A stretch of 28,674 bases of DNA from Prevotella sp. CAG:891. Lineage in GTDB: Bacteria; Bacteroidota; Bacteroidia; Bacteroidales; Bacteroidaceae. Below, piece after piece: positions 22,038 to 28,674 of the stretch. Position 1 is the first letter of the stretch; every line of letters starts with the position of its first letter. The position numbers and the translations under genes are program-made. The notes below the pieces were generated by a model that saw only the letters and a program-made list of their open reading frames with translations, made no database searches and was not told the DNA's origin. The DNA lies in the NCBI GenBank assembly GCA_000437675.1, contig FR901777.1, forward strand, positions 9,863-38,536. The letters run 5' to 3'.

Positions 22038-23334
22038 GGGCAGCAAGTTCACCGAAGAGGTCAAATTCTGTTGATTCGGTAATCGTTACCTGGTAGAAGC
22101 AGCCAATCTGAATTTCGGGGGCATGATTAGCGGGTATCAGTACTTCGCAGTCAATTTCGGGCGAATCCATTTCGGTGCGTCCCACAAAGTAATCGCCTTC
22201 GTGGCGGTCAATAATCACACGGAACGTCTGTCCCACTTTTGCTTCAGATATTTCGGTCGAAATGCTCTCCTGCAAAAGCATAAGGTCGTTCAGTCGGCTT
22301 TCCTTCACCTCCTCGGGTACATTGTCTTCGTAGTTCAATGCGGCATACGTGCCTTCTTCCTCGCTGTAAGCGAATGCGCCCATACGCTCAAAGCCTACCG
22401 CACCGACAAACTCCATGAGTTCGTTGAAGTCTTCCTCCGTTTCGCCGGGGAAACCTACCATAAGCGTGGTGCGCAACGTGATGCCGGGCACTTCCTCGCG
22501 GATTTTTGCTATCAAATCGAGCGTTTCCTGTTTGGTAATGTGGCGCTGCATGCGCTTGAGCATGTGGTCGGATATGTGTTGGAGGGCTATGTCGAGATAC
22601 TTGCACACATTGTCGTGTTCGCGCATTACGCGGAGCAAATCCATGGGGAAATGCGTGGGATAAGCGTAGTGCAGACGAATCCATTCGACACCGGGAATTT
22701 CGGCCATGCGCTCAATGAGTTCGGGCAAACGCTGTTCGTGATACAGGTCGATACCGTAATACGTCAGTTCCTGGGCTATAACTTGGAATTCCTTTACGCC
22801 TTCTGACACCAAACGGCGTACTTCGTCTAAAATTTCCTCCATCGGACGGCTCACGTGCTTACCCGTAATAATGGGTATGGCACAGTAAGCGCAACTACGG
22901 TCGCAACCTTCAGATATTTTCAGATAAGCATAATGCTTCGGCGTGGTAATTACACGCTGCTGAAGGGTTGCCGTGTTGTACTCGCTATGAAGGTCGTTGA
23001 GCAATTCTTTCCAGTTGAACTTACCATAGAATTTATCGACCTGCGGAATTTCCTCGCGCAGTTCGTCAATGTATCGTTCCGACAGGCAACCCATTACATA
23101 CACGGCTTTGAGCAAACCTTCTTCTTTTTGCTCGCAAAGCTCCAGAATCATATTGATACTTTCTTCCTTTGCATCTGCAATGAAGCCGCAAGTATTGATT
23201 ACTGCAATGTCGCCGTGCGTGTTATCGGGATTGTGATACACTTCAAAGCCATGTTCCTTGAACTGGTTAAGCAGTTGCTCTGAATCAACGAGATTCTTTG
23301 AGCATCCCATGGTTATAATATCTACGGTACGCAT
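22030..23334 (-). CDS. rimO: Ribosomal protein S12 methylthiotransferase RimO
   Basis: This 434-residue radical-SAM enzyme adds a methylthio group to a conserved aspartate of ribosomal protein S12. The N-terminal methylthiotransferase domain has three cluster cysteines: C10 (MGCSKNLVDSEQ), the Cys of NTCGFIADAKEES and that of VMGCLSER. The radical-SAM cluster motif is CDRSCAYCAIP (CxxxCxxC). A C-terminal TRAM-like domain ends the protein. MGCSKNLVDSE distinguishes RimO from MiaB. It lies 93 bp after ftsY and overlaps the HU gene by 8 bases, so it probably heads or joins the HU unit. Length is as expected. Confidence 0.93.
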   Translation of the reverse strand: MRTVDIITMGCSKNLVDSEQLLNQFKEHGFEVYHNPDNTHGDIAVINTCGFIADAKEESINMILELCEQKEEGLLKAVYVMGCLSERYIDELREEIPQVDKFYGKFNWKELLNDLHSEYNTATLQQRVITTPKHYAYLKISEGCDRSCAYCAIPIITGKHVSRPMEEILDEVRRLVSEGVKEFQVIAQELTYYGIDLYHEQRLPELIERMAEIPGVEWIRLHYAYPTHFPMDLLRVMREHDNVCKYLDIALQHISDHMLKRMQRHITKQETLDLIAKIREEVPGITLRTTLMVGFPGETEEDFNELMEFVGAVGFERMGAFAYSEEEGTYAALNYEDNVPEEVKESRLNDLMLLQESISTEISEAKVGQTFRVIIDRHEGDYFVGRTEMDSPEIDCEVLIPANHAPEIQIGCFYQVTITESTEFDLFGELAAHE

Positions 23335-23427
23335 TTATTTCGAATTTATATAGATTGTTTTGACCTTGCTGACAGCGTTGCCTGGCAGCGTGCGCTGTGT
23401 GAGTTTGTGATGAGCTTATCTGCTAAA

Positions 23428-24393
23428 TCAGATGCTTTGACCCTGGAAAAGCGATTCCACGAATTCGCGGCGATTGAAAGGTTGCAAATCTGTCATTTTT
23501 TCGCCCAGACCGATGTACTTAACGGGCACTTGCAGCTGATGCGAAATGCCGATAACCACGCCACCCTTGGCTGTGCCATCGAGTTTGGTAATGGCCAGGG
23601 CCGTAACTTCGGTGGCTTTGATAAACTGTTTAGCCTGTTCGTAAGCATTTTGTCCGGTACTTCCGTCAAGCACGAGCAACACCTCGTCGGGGGCAGTAGC
23701 ATCCACCTTTTGCATTACCTTTTTAATTTTGGTCAGCTCATTCATCAAGCCGATTTTATTGTGCAAACGTCCGGCGGTGTCGATAATAACGACATCAGCA
23801 TCATTGGCTTTTGCCGAGCTGATGGTGTCGTAGGCCACACTGGCAGGGTCGCTACCCATTTGTTGCTTAACAACGGGCACACCAACCCGTTCTCCCCAAA
23901 TTACGAGTTGTTCAACGGCTGCTGCACGGAACGTATCGGCTGCACCGAGTACCACTTTCAATCCGGCTTGTTTAAACTGGTAGGCCAATTTACCGATGGT
24001 TGTGGTTTTACCCACACCATTCACACCTACCACCATAATCACGTAAGGCTTTTTGTTTTGCGGAATGTCGAAACCTTCGACATCGTCATTACCGCTTTTG
24101 GTCAGCAATTCAGCAATTTCTTCTTTCAAAAGGGTATGCAATTCGCTGGTGCTGACGTATTTATCGCGTGCCACACGTTCTTCAATGCGACGAATGATAT
24201 CGACGGTCGTATCAGCGCCCACATCTGAGGTAATGAGAATTTCCTCAAGGCGGTCTAATACTTCATCATCAACTTTCGATTTTCCGGCAATGGCACGTGT
24301 GAGTTTGCCAAAAAAACTGGCTTTGGTTTTTTCCAAACCCGCATCCAGCGTTTCCTTCTTTTCTTTTTTTGAAAAAATGCTAAATAAACCCAT
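23428..24393 (-). CDS. ftsY: Signal recognition particle receptor FtsY
   Basis: This 321-residue GTPase docks SRP-bound ribosomes at the membrane for co-translational insertion. The NG domain is complete: GVNGVGKTTTIGKLA (G1), AADTFRAAA (G2 region), DTAGRLHNK (G3), TKLDGTAKGG (G4) and GLGEKMTDLQPF at the end. The long acidic N-terminal A domain of the E. coli protein is absent; only a short basic/hydrophobic start (MGLFSIFSKKEKK) is present, as in many Bacteroidetes, and it may bind lipid. It begins the leftward block that continues with rimO and the HU genes. Confidence 0.95.
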   Translation of the reverse strand: MGLFSIFSKKEKKETLDAGLEKTKASFFGKLTRAIAGKSKVDDEVLDRLEEILITSDVGADTTVDIIRRIEERVARDKYVSTSELHTLLKEEIAELLTKSGNDDVEGFDIPQNKKPYVIMVVGVNGVGKTTTIGKLAYQFKQAGLKVVLGAADTFRAAAVEQLVIWGERVGVPVVKQQMGSDPASVAYDTISSAKANDADVVIIDTAGRLHNKIGLMNELTKIKKVMQKVDATAPDEVLLVLDGSTGQNAYEQAKQFIKATEVTALAITKLDGTAKGGVVIGISHQLQVPVKYIGLGEKMTDLQPFNRREFVESLFQGQSI

Positions 24394-24498
24394 GTGTTAA
24401 TGTTATTATGTTTGCTGTTACAGGGCTTTTCATTTCGCATTGTCCGCCCTTCCGTTTATTTTAAAACCCGGCACAGCAAAAAAATATTTATGTTTTTG

Positions 24499-24528
24499 CA
24501 AACTTACAAAAAAACACTGAAATACAAG
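24499..24528 (-). promoter_or_regulatory. Probable ftsY promoter
   Basis: Minus strand TAAGTTTG (24506-24499) with CTTG (24528-24525) 18 bp upstream. Leader ~100 bases. Spacing is one short of the usual range. Confidence 0.45.
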
Positions 24529-24629
24529 CTATCAATCAGCTAAATATCTACGTTGCAAACGCCCTTAGACAGTGGTACTACAAAGCTGTTGCAAAGCATT
24601 GACAGGCTGCATTTACAGAGCATTCGGAA

Positions 24630-24695
24630 GATAATGTAAATAAAAAACCTCTCATACCGCATAAGTATGCAGTACAAGAGGCATATTACATTATC
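24630..24695 (-). terminator. Nested hairpin terminator of the ribosomal protein unit
   Basis: The inner stem CCTCT/AGAGG (24648-24652 with 24677-24681) is followed on the minus strand by TTTTTTATTT. An outer 10-bp repeat GATAATGTAA/TTACATTATC (24630-24639 with 24686-24695) encloses it. Confidence 0.75.
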
Positions 24696-24754
24696 GTGTA
24701 CGACTACGACATCGAAAGATGACCAATAGTCAGACAATTCATCAATGTGTCAGA

Positions 24755-24913
24755 TTAGTTCTTGAAGAAGTCTTTAACAGCTTCGTTGGGCACCATCTGT
24801 TCATCGAAAATGTAAGCACCAGTTTTGGGGCTCTTCACCATCTTAATGACCTTGGTGTAAGAACGTCCGTCAGTTTTACCTTCCTGGAGCGTTGCGACTG
24901 TTTTCTTTGCCAT
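24755..24913 (-). CDS. DUF4295 family small protein
   Basis: The frame MAKKTVATLQEGKTDGRSYT... to ...NEAVKDFFKN encodes 52 residues. It matches the Bacteroidetes-specific DUF4295 family, which is always short, starts MAKKTVA, contains KVIKMVKSPKTGAY and ends near VPNEAVKDFF. The gene is 12 bp downstream of rpmG. This linkage with rpmB-rpmG is a hallmark of the phylum, and association with the ribosome has been suspected; the role is not established to my knowledge. The nested terminator follows. Confidence 0.88.
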   Translation of the reverse strand: MAKKTVATLQEGKTDGRSYTKVIKMVKSPKTGAYIFDEQMVPNEAVKDFFKN

Positions 24914-24925
24914 GGTTTATCTGGT

Positions 24926-25117
24926 TTATTTAATTTCTTTGTGGATGGTCATACGTTTGAGGATGGGGTTGTATTTCTTCAACTCCAAACGCTCGGGAGT
25001 GTTCTTGCGGTTCTTCGTCGTGATGTAACGAGAAGTTCCGGGAAGTCCACTTTCTTTCATTTCAGTGCATTCGAGGATAACCTGAACGCGATTGCCTTTA
25101 GCTTTCTTTCCAGCCAT
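24926..25117 (-). CDS. rpmG: 50S ribosomal protein L33
   Basis: This 63-residue basic protein has the L33 signature TSRYITTKNRKNTPERLELKKYNP. It lacks the paired zinc cysteines of some L33 types; only one Cys (ILECTE) is present, as is usual in Bacteroidetes, so it should not depend on zinc. It sits between rpmB (13 bp upstream) and the DUF4295 gene and is translated as part of the same message. Confidence 0.96.
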   Translation of the reverse strand: MAGKKAKGNRVQVILECTEMKESGLPGTSRYITTKNRKNTPERLELKKYNPILKRMTIHKEIK

Positions 25118-25130
25118 TGTATTCTACGTT

Positions 25131-25391
25131 TTATCCGATTACTTTAATATTTTTCCAATCGCAATATCCTTTGGCTACGGCGCTGTTGAGAGCGGCATCC
25201 AAGCCAATTTTGTTGATCAGGCGCAAACCTGCAGCGCTGATACGGAGTACGATCCAGCAATCCTGCTCAACATAGTAGAATTTCTTAGTAAACAAGTTTA
25301 CGTCAAACGAACGCTTTGTGCGGCGCTTCGAGTGCGAAACGTTGTTGCCAATCATGGCCTTCTTTCCTGTAATTTGACAAATCTTAGACAT
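25131..25391 (-). CDS. rpmB: 50S ribosomal protein L28
   Basis: This 86-residue ribosomal protein has the N-terminal MSKICQITGKKAMIGNNVSHSKRRTKRSF typical of L28 and the ISAAGLRLINKIGLD segment of the C-terminal half. It is the first gene of the rpmB-rpmG-DUF4295 unit and has a consensus promoter ~150 bp upstream. Only one Cys is in the N-terminal strand, so no zinc site is expected. Confidence 0.96.
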   Translation of the reverse strand: MSKICQITGKKAMIGNNVSHSKRRTKRSFDVNLFTKKFYYVEQDCWIVLRISAAGLRLINKIGLDAALNSAVAKGYCDWKNIKVIG

Positions 25392-25538
25392 TGCTTTCGC
25401 TTTGTTTCTGTTGTATATGAAATGCGTTAGGACATGTACTATTCTCTCGCCATTGGGGTTTCAGAAGTTGTTGTTGCGTAATCTTGGGGTGGTATTCTTA
25501 TATTAACCCAATGCGGATGACATTCCTTTTACGGGGTG

Positions 25539-25569
25539 CAAAATTACAACATTTTTGTGAACTAACAAA
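25539..25569 (-). promoter_or_regulatory. Promoter of the rpmB-rpmG unit
   Basis: Minus strand TTTG (25569-25566), 19 bp, TAATTTTG (25546-25539): exact consensus. Leader ~140 bases, long enough to hold a regulatory site, though I see no clear hairpin in it. Confidence 0.75.
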
Positions 25570-25818
25570 ACTTACCTCACTTTTTTTTGCTGATAATCAA
25601 AAATAATCAAATACATAATGGCAATTTATAGCTATCGTAAGATTCCCCATAAGCCTCAACCCCACCCTCCGCTGCGCTCACTCCGAGGTAACTGTTAATT
25701 GTAGAGCTATGCCATAAGCTAAATTATACCAACAATCCATCCTATTTTTTGTGCTTACATTCCCTCTTTCTGAACACAATCCGGCTTATCTCCCAATTTT
25801 TATCCGCGATTGTCGGAT

Positions 25819-25902
25819 TTAGTTCCGAGCTTGTTGAAATTAGTTCCGTGCTTGTTAAAATTAGTTCCGAGCTTGTTGAATTTTCTTCCGAGCTTGTTTC
25901 AA
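25819..25902. repeat. Four-unit 21-bp tandem repeat
   Basis: Four successive 21-bp units start at 25819, 25840, 25861 and 25882. The shared core is AGTTCCGAGCTTGTTGAA, with a few substitutions per unit, the last unit being the most diverged. Since 21 is a multiple of three, both strands stay open: the plus strand reads SSELVEI-like heptads and the minus strand TSSELIS-like heptads, within frames 25749-26012 (+) and 25742-25957 (-). Neither frame has a promoter or codon pattern that convinces me. The remaining 25570-25818 shows nothing recognisable. Confidence 0.75.
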
Positions 25903-26052
25903 CAACCTTGGAACTATTGAAGATCAGCGTTTTCAAAATCACAACAACAACAGACATTGTTGCGCTTGCTCCGTCAGTTTATGCAAGTAGAAGCAGTAAT
26001 TACTTTTTTTAATAATATTAAGATAGTTGTTAATATCGAATCTCAAAAAACG

Positions 26053-26133
26053 ATGAAACTGCAAACGGAGAGCATACCGAATACATTAAACGCACCCAAA
26101 GAACAAGAAAAGGCATTACGGTTAGGTTCATGA
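26053..26133 (+). CDS. Possible 26-residue reading frame before a strong terminator
   Basis: The frame MKLQTESIPNTLNAPKEQEK plus six residues is the only short frame between the tandem repeat and the hairpin at 26217. No consensus promoter was found upstream. It is listed only because the terminator needs a transcript to end; a non-coding RNA would serve equally well. Confidence 0.15.
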   Translation: MKLQTESIPNTLNAPKEQEKALRLGS

Positions 26134-26210
26134 CGAAGAACACAACGCTTTCATGGACTTTAAATTCCAAAATCGTTTTCGCCCAAAAAGAGGTTGACAA
26201 GAAACATACA

Positions 26211-26268
26211 AAAAAAACGAGTAGGGGCTAAACAGCAAGCTTAAGCTGTTTAACGCCTACTCGTTTTT
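26211..26268. terminator. Strong bidirectional hairpin terminator
   Basis: A 20-bp arm (26217-26236) pairs with 26245-26264 with two mismatches around loop AAGCTTAA. There is TTTTT after it on the plus strand and TTTTTTT on the minus strand. No confident gene ends here, so it may close an unrecognised RNA. Confidence 0.75.
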
Positions 26269-26288
26269 ATGAGTTTCGAGATAAAAAT

Positions 26289-26480
26289 GAAGTCGTCTGA
26301 ACTTTTATGAAATTCAAGATTCGCCTTAATTTTTGAGGCGTTTTTGGGCCTTGAAGAAGGAGTGTAGCGAGCTACATGACTGATGAAAGATCAGAAAACG
26401 GCCCAAAATAAAGGTGAAGATTGAATTTAGAAGAGATAAATCTCCATATCAATCTTCGTCAGAAAAGTTTAGACGACTTC
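26289..26480. mobile_element. MITE-like element, copy E (inverted relative to D)
   Basis: 192 bp, bounded by GAAGTCGTCTGAACTTTT at the left and the complement of GAAGTCGTCTAAACTTTT at the right. It matches the reverse complement of 18810-19002 over its full length with few differences. The central palindrome is partly kept (TGTAGCGAGCTACA). It lies 24 bp from the stop of the PncC gene and contains no gene. Confidence 0.75.
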
Positions 26481-26504
26481 TATATCGAGTTGAAGGGTCA
26501 GGAT

Positions 26505-27020
26505 TTATTCAGCAGCACCTTCTTCTTCGGCCTTGATGAAGTCGAGCAGCATGTGCATGGCTACTGAAGTGGCAGACGAAAGGTTCATGTCGCGACCATT
26601 GTCTTCTTCAATCATGCGCGTTACGATATTTCCTTCGTGACCAACGGCAATCCAGATAGTGCCGACGATAACGCCCGATTTACCACCGTCCGGGCCGCCG
26701 GGGCCTGCATAACCGCTGATAGCTACGGCATAATCAGTGCCGAAAAGTTTGTTTGAACCCACTACCATTTGGCGAACTACTTCTTCGCACACGGGAGTTT
26801 GTTCTTCAATTACCTGGGCATCTACGCCAAGGATATTGGTTTTTACCTCATCGGCATAGCAAATCAATCCGCCTTTGTAGTAGTTTGAGCTACCGGGAAC
26901 AGCGGTAATGACGCTGGCGATGCGACCTGCTGTGCAGCTTTCGGCCGTTGAGAGCGTTTTGCACTCGCGCCACAGAATTTCATTGATGTCTTTACTTACA
27001 AGTTTCAGGTCTAAATCCAT
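26505..27020 (-). CDS. pncC: Nicotinamide-nucleotide amidohydrolase (CinA C-terminal domain family)
   Basis: This 171-residue stand-alone CinA-C domain hydrolyses nicotinamide mononucleotide to nicotinate mononucleotide, a pyridine-nucleotide salvage step in the cytoplasm. The family signature is visible: LSTAESCTAGRIAS with the catalytic Ser, SNYYKGGLICYADEVK, and AISGYAGPGGPDGGKSGVIVGTIWIA. The N-terminal MoCF-like domain of full-length CinA is absent, as in E. coli PncC. It follows tsaD by 27 bp and is probably co-transcribed with it. MITE-like element E lies just after its stop. Confidence 0.9.
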   Translation of the reverse strand: MDLDLKLVSKDINEILWRECKTLSTAESCTAGRIASVITAVPGSSNYYKGGLICYADEVKTNILGVDAQVIEEQTPVCEEVVRQMVVGSNKLFGTDYAVAISGYAGPGGPDGGKSGVIVGTIWIAVGHEGNIVTRMIEEDNGRDMNLSSATSVAMHMLLDFIKAEEEGAAE

Positions 27021-27047
27021 GCTTAATAGGGTATTTACGGGTATATA

Positions 27048-28064
27048 TTATAATGTAGTTCGTGAATAGGCAGGTTTGTCGATCGGACAGAAGTCGGCAT
27101 CCTGGTATTTGAAGTAGCCAGTAATGGCTATCATGGCTGCATTGTCGGTGGTGTACGAGAATTTAGGAATGTAAATGTTCCATCCTTTTCGTTCGGCGCG
27201 TTGCTTGAATGCTTCGCGCAGTGCGGTATTGGCCGATACGCCGCCCGAAAGTGCCACATGCTTGATACCGGTTTGCTTCACAGCCAAGTCGAGTTTCTTC
27301 ATGAGAATGTCGACAATGGTTTTTTCGAGCGAGGCAGCGAGGTCTTCTTTGTGGTGTTCCACAAAGTCGGGGTCAAGTTTCACTTGGTCGCGCAGGAAAT
27401 AGAGGAAGGAGGTTTTCAGTCCGGAGAAACTATAGTCTAAACCTGCGATGTGGGGTTTACTGAAAGTGTAGGCCTCGGGATTGCCCTGACGTGCCAGACG
27501 GTCGATAATCGGTCCGCCAGGATAGCCAAAGCCCATTACCTTTGAACATTTATCCATGGCTTCACCGGCGGCATCGTCGATGGTTTGTCCCAGAATTTCC
27601 AAATCATTGTAGGCATTTACCTTAACAATTTGTGAATTACCACCGCTCACCAACAGACACAGGAAGGGATAGGGAGGCACTTCGTTCTGTTCGTCGGGCG
27701 TTTGAATGAAATGGGCCAGAATGTGACCTTGCAGGTGATTGGCCTCGATAAGGGGAATGCCCAGAGCGGTGGCGAGACCTTTGGCAAAGGACACGCCGAC
27801 GAGCAGTGAGCCCATCAGACCGGGACCAAGGGTTACGGCTACGGCCGAAAGTTCTTCTTTCGTCACTCCGGCCTTTTGCAATGCCACATTCACCACCGGC
27901 ACAATGTTTTGCTGATGGGCGCGCGATGCCAACTCGGGCACTACCCCACCATACAGTTCGTGAACCGACTGGCTGGCTGTTACGTTGCTAAGCAACAAAC
28001 CATCGCGCAGAACGGCAGCTGAAGTATCATCGCAACTCGATTCTATTGCAAGAATTGTTGTCAT
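27048..28064 (-). CDS. tsaD: tRNA N6-threonylcarbamoyladenosine biosynthesis protein TsaD
   Basis: This 338-residue ASKHA-fold protein transfers the threonylcarbamoyl group to A37 of tRNAs that read ANN codons, working with TsaB and TsaE. It has the start LAIESSCDDTSAAV, the metal-binding HLQGH (HxxxH) in EANHLQGHILAHF, LLVSGGNSQI, DDAAGEAMDKCSKVMG, ALSGGVSANTALR and the C-terminal TTDNAAMIA with the third metal ligand Asp. The length is normal. It is universally conserved and usually essential. The pncC gene follows after 27 bp. Confidence 0.96.
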   Translation of the reverse strand: MTTILAIESSCDDTSAAVLRDGLLLSNVTASQSVHELYGGVVPELASRAHQQNIVPVVNVALQKAGVTKEELSAVAVTLGPGLMGSLLVGVSFAKGLATALGIPLIEANHLQGHILAHFIQTPDEQNEVPPYPFLCLLVSGGNSQIVKVNAYNDLEILGQTIDDAAGEAMDKCSKVMGFGYPGGPIIDRLARQGNPEAYTFSKPHIAGLDYSFSGLKTSFLYFLRDQVKLDPDFVEHHKEDLAASLEKTIVDILMKKLDLAVKQTGIKHVALSGGVSANTALREAFKQRAERKGWNIYIPKFSYTTDNAAMIAITGYFKYQDADFCPIDKPAYSRTTL

Positions 28065-28156
28065 AAATGTTGTTTTCGTGATGCTAAGGGGTCATACTGG
28101 AAACGCAATGCATGCCGGCTGGCAGCCCGCGTAATTCGGCTTCAGATGTACCCGTT

Positions 28157-28674
28157 TTAATGCGTAAGAATTTCAAGACCATTTTCGGTCATCAGGAAGG
28201 TATGTTCCCACTGTGCCGAGGGCAGTTCATCTTCGGTCACTACGGTCCAGCCGTCTTCTTCGTCGATAAACACGTCGCGGTCGCCCATGTTAATCATGGG
28301 TTCGATGGTAAATACCATGCCGGGAACGAGGAGCATGCCGTGATGACGGGTGTTATAATGATTCACTTCGGGTTCTTCGTGAAACTCCAGTCCGACTCCG
28401 TGTCCGCAGAGTTCGCGTACGACGGTAAAACCGTTTTTGCGTGCGTGCTTTTCGATGGCCTTGCCGATATCGCCGACAAAACCCCAGGGTTTGGCTGCTT
28501 CGGCACCAATTTGCAAACATTCCTTGGTTACGCGCACGAGCTTTTCTTTTTCGGGAGTGGTTTGGCCGATGATAAACATACGCGAGGCATCGCTGTAATA
28601 ACCGTCGAGAATGGTGCTGACGTCTACATTGATGATGTCGCCTTCCTCCAGTATTTCATATTCTGAAGGAATGC
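28157..28674 (-). CDS. map: Methionine aminopeptidase, type I (N-terminal part outside window)
   Basis: The frame runs off the right end of the window; ~172 C-terminal residues are seen. The enzyme removes the initiator Met from new proteins. Metal ligands are visible: the two Asp in NVDVSTILDGYYSDASRMF, the His in GHGVGLEFHEEPEVNHY, Glu in FTIEPMIN and Glu in SAQWEHTFLMTENG. The ATG at 28579 is internal, because the frame continues with conserved sequence upstream. About 90 bp separates its stop from tsaD. Co-transcription is possible. Confidence 0.93.
   Translation of the reverse strand, partial: IPSEYEILEEGDIINVDVSTILDGYYSDASRMFIIGQTTPEKEKLVRVTKECLQIGAEAAKPWGFVGDIGKAIEKHARKNGFTVVRELCGHGVGLEFHEEPEVNHYNTRHHGMLLVPGMVFTIEPMINMGDRDVFIDEEDGWTVVTEDELPSAQWEHTFLMTENGLEILTH

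Noticed and set aside
23407..24228. 273-residue plus-strand frame
   Set aside because: Antisense to ftsY, which has all GTPase motifs.
24630..24695. Riboswitch or small RNA at the nested hairpin
   Set aside because: The inner stem followed by T's on the minus strand, just after the DUF4295 gene, is explained more simply as a terminator.
25742..26012. 71- and 87-residue frames over the tandem repeat on opposite strands
   Set aside because: Both are open mainly because the repeat unit is a multiple of three. No promoter or second line of evidence, so reported as a repeat and not as genes.

Overview
The window looks like chromosomal DNA of a Bacteroidales bacterium, most likely Prevotella or a close relative. 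The evidence is the repeated use of the Bacteroidetes promoter (TTTG, 19-21 bp, TAnnTTTG), start codons without Shine-Dalgarno sequences, and lineage-typical genes: RprX/RprY, DUF4827, DUF4295 beside rpmG/rpmB, HU-CCDC81, a secreted GH29 fucosidase and RimO. Species is not resolved. Most genes are core; the accessory part is a set of small repeats.

Layout. 1-1015: the 3' end of an MFS transporter, a terminator, then tRNA-Ser(GCU) and tRNA-Glu(CUC) behind one strong promoter. 1041-3329 (+): dihydrofolate reductase and a secreted 5'-nucleotidase-family phosphoesterase. 3451-3817: repeat copy A. 3864-7065 (-): a YqiA-like esterase, then a two-gene unit of secreted alpha-L-fucosidase and an unknown secreted protein. 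7371-12017 (+): an envelope cluster, kdsA and kdsD (Kdo synthesis), a phospholipase D/cardiolipin synthase-like protein and an acyltransferase-3 membrane protein. 12026-13252: repeat fragment C, a 46-residue protein with its own promoter and terminator, and repeat copy B inverted relative to A. 13428-16645 (-): a DUF4827 lipoprotein and the RprY/RprX two-component system. 16799-18742 (-): ComF, a small secreted protein, and a zinc-ribbon/FHA protein. 18810-19002: MITE-like element D. 19055-24393 (-): HU-CCDC81/TM/SPOR protein, HU/TM/LysM protein, HU, RimO and FtsY. 24755-25391 (-): DUF4295, L33 and L28. 25392-26504: intergenic DNA with a four-unit 21-bp repeat, a strong hairpin and MITE-like element E. 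26505-28674 (-): PncC/CinA-C, TsaD and methionine aminopeptidase, the last cut by the window edge.

Most notable points. (1) Two adjacent proteins each join a cytoplasmic HU-type DNA-binding fold, one membrane helix and a periplasmic peptidoglycan-binding domain (LysM or SPOR), next to a plain HU gene. This suggests a physical link between nucleoid and cell wall. (2) A ~370-bp repeat, present as two inverted copies plus a fragment, carries a Bacteroidetes promoter and a conserved small reading frame. (3) A ~193-bp element with 18-bp terminal inverted repeats occurs twice in inverted orientation. (4) A 46-residue gene has its own promoter, 5' hairpin and terminator. All are read by eye from sequence; no database search was possible.
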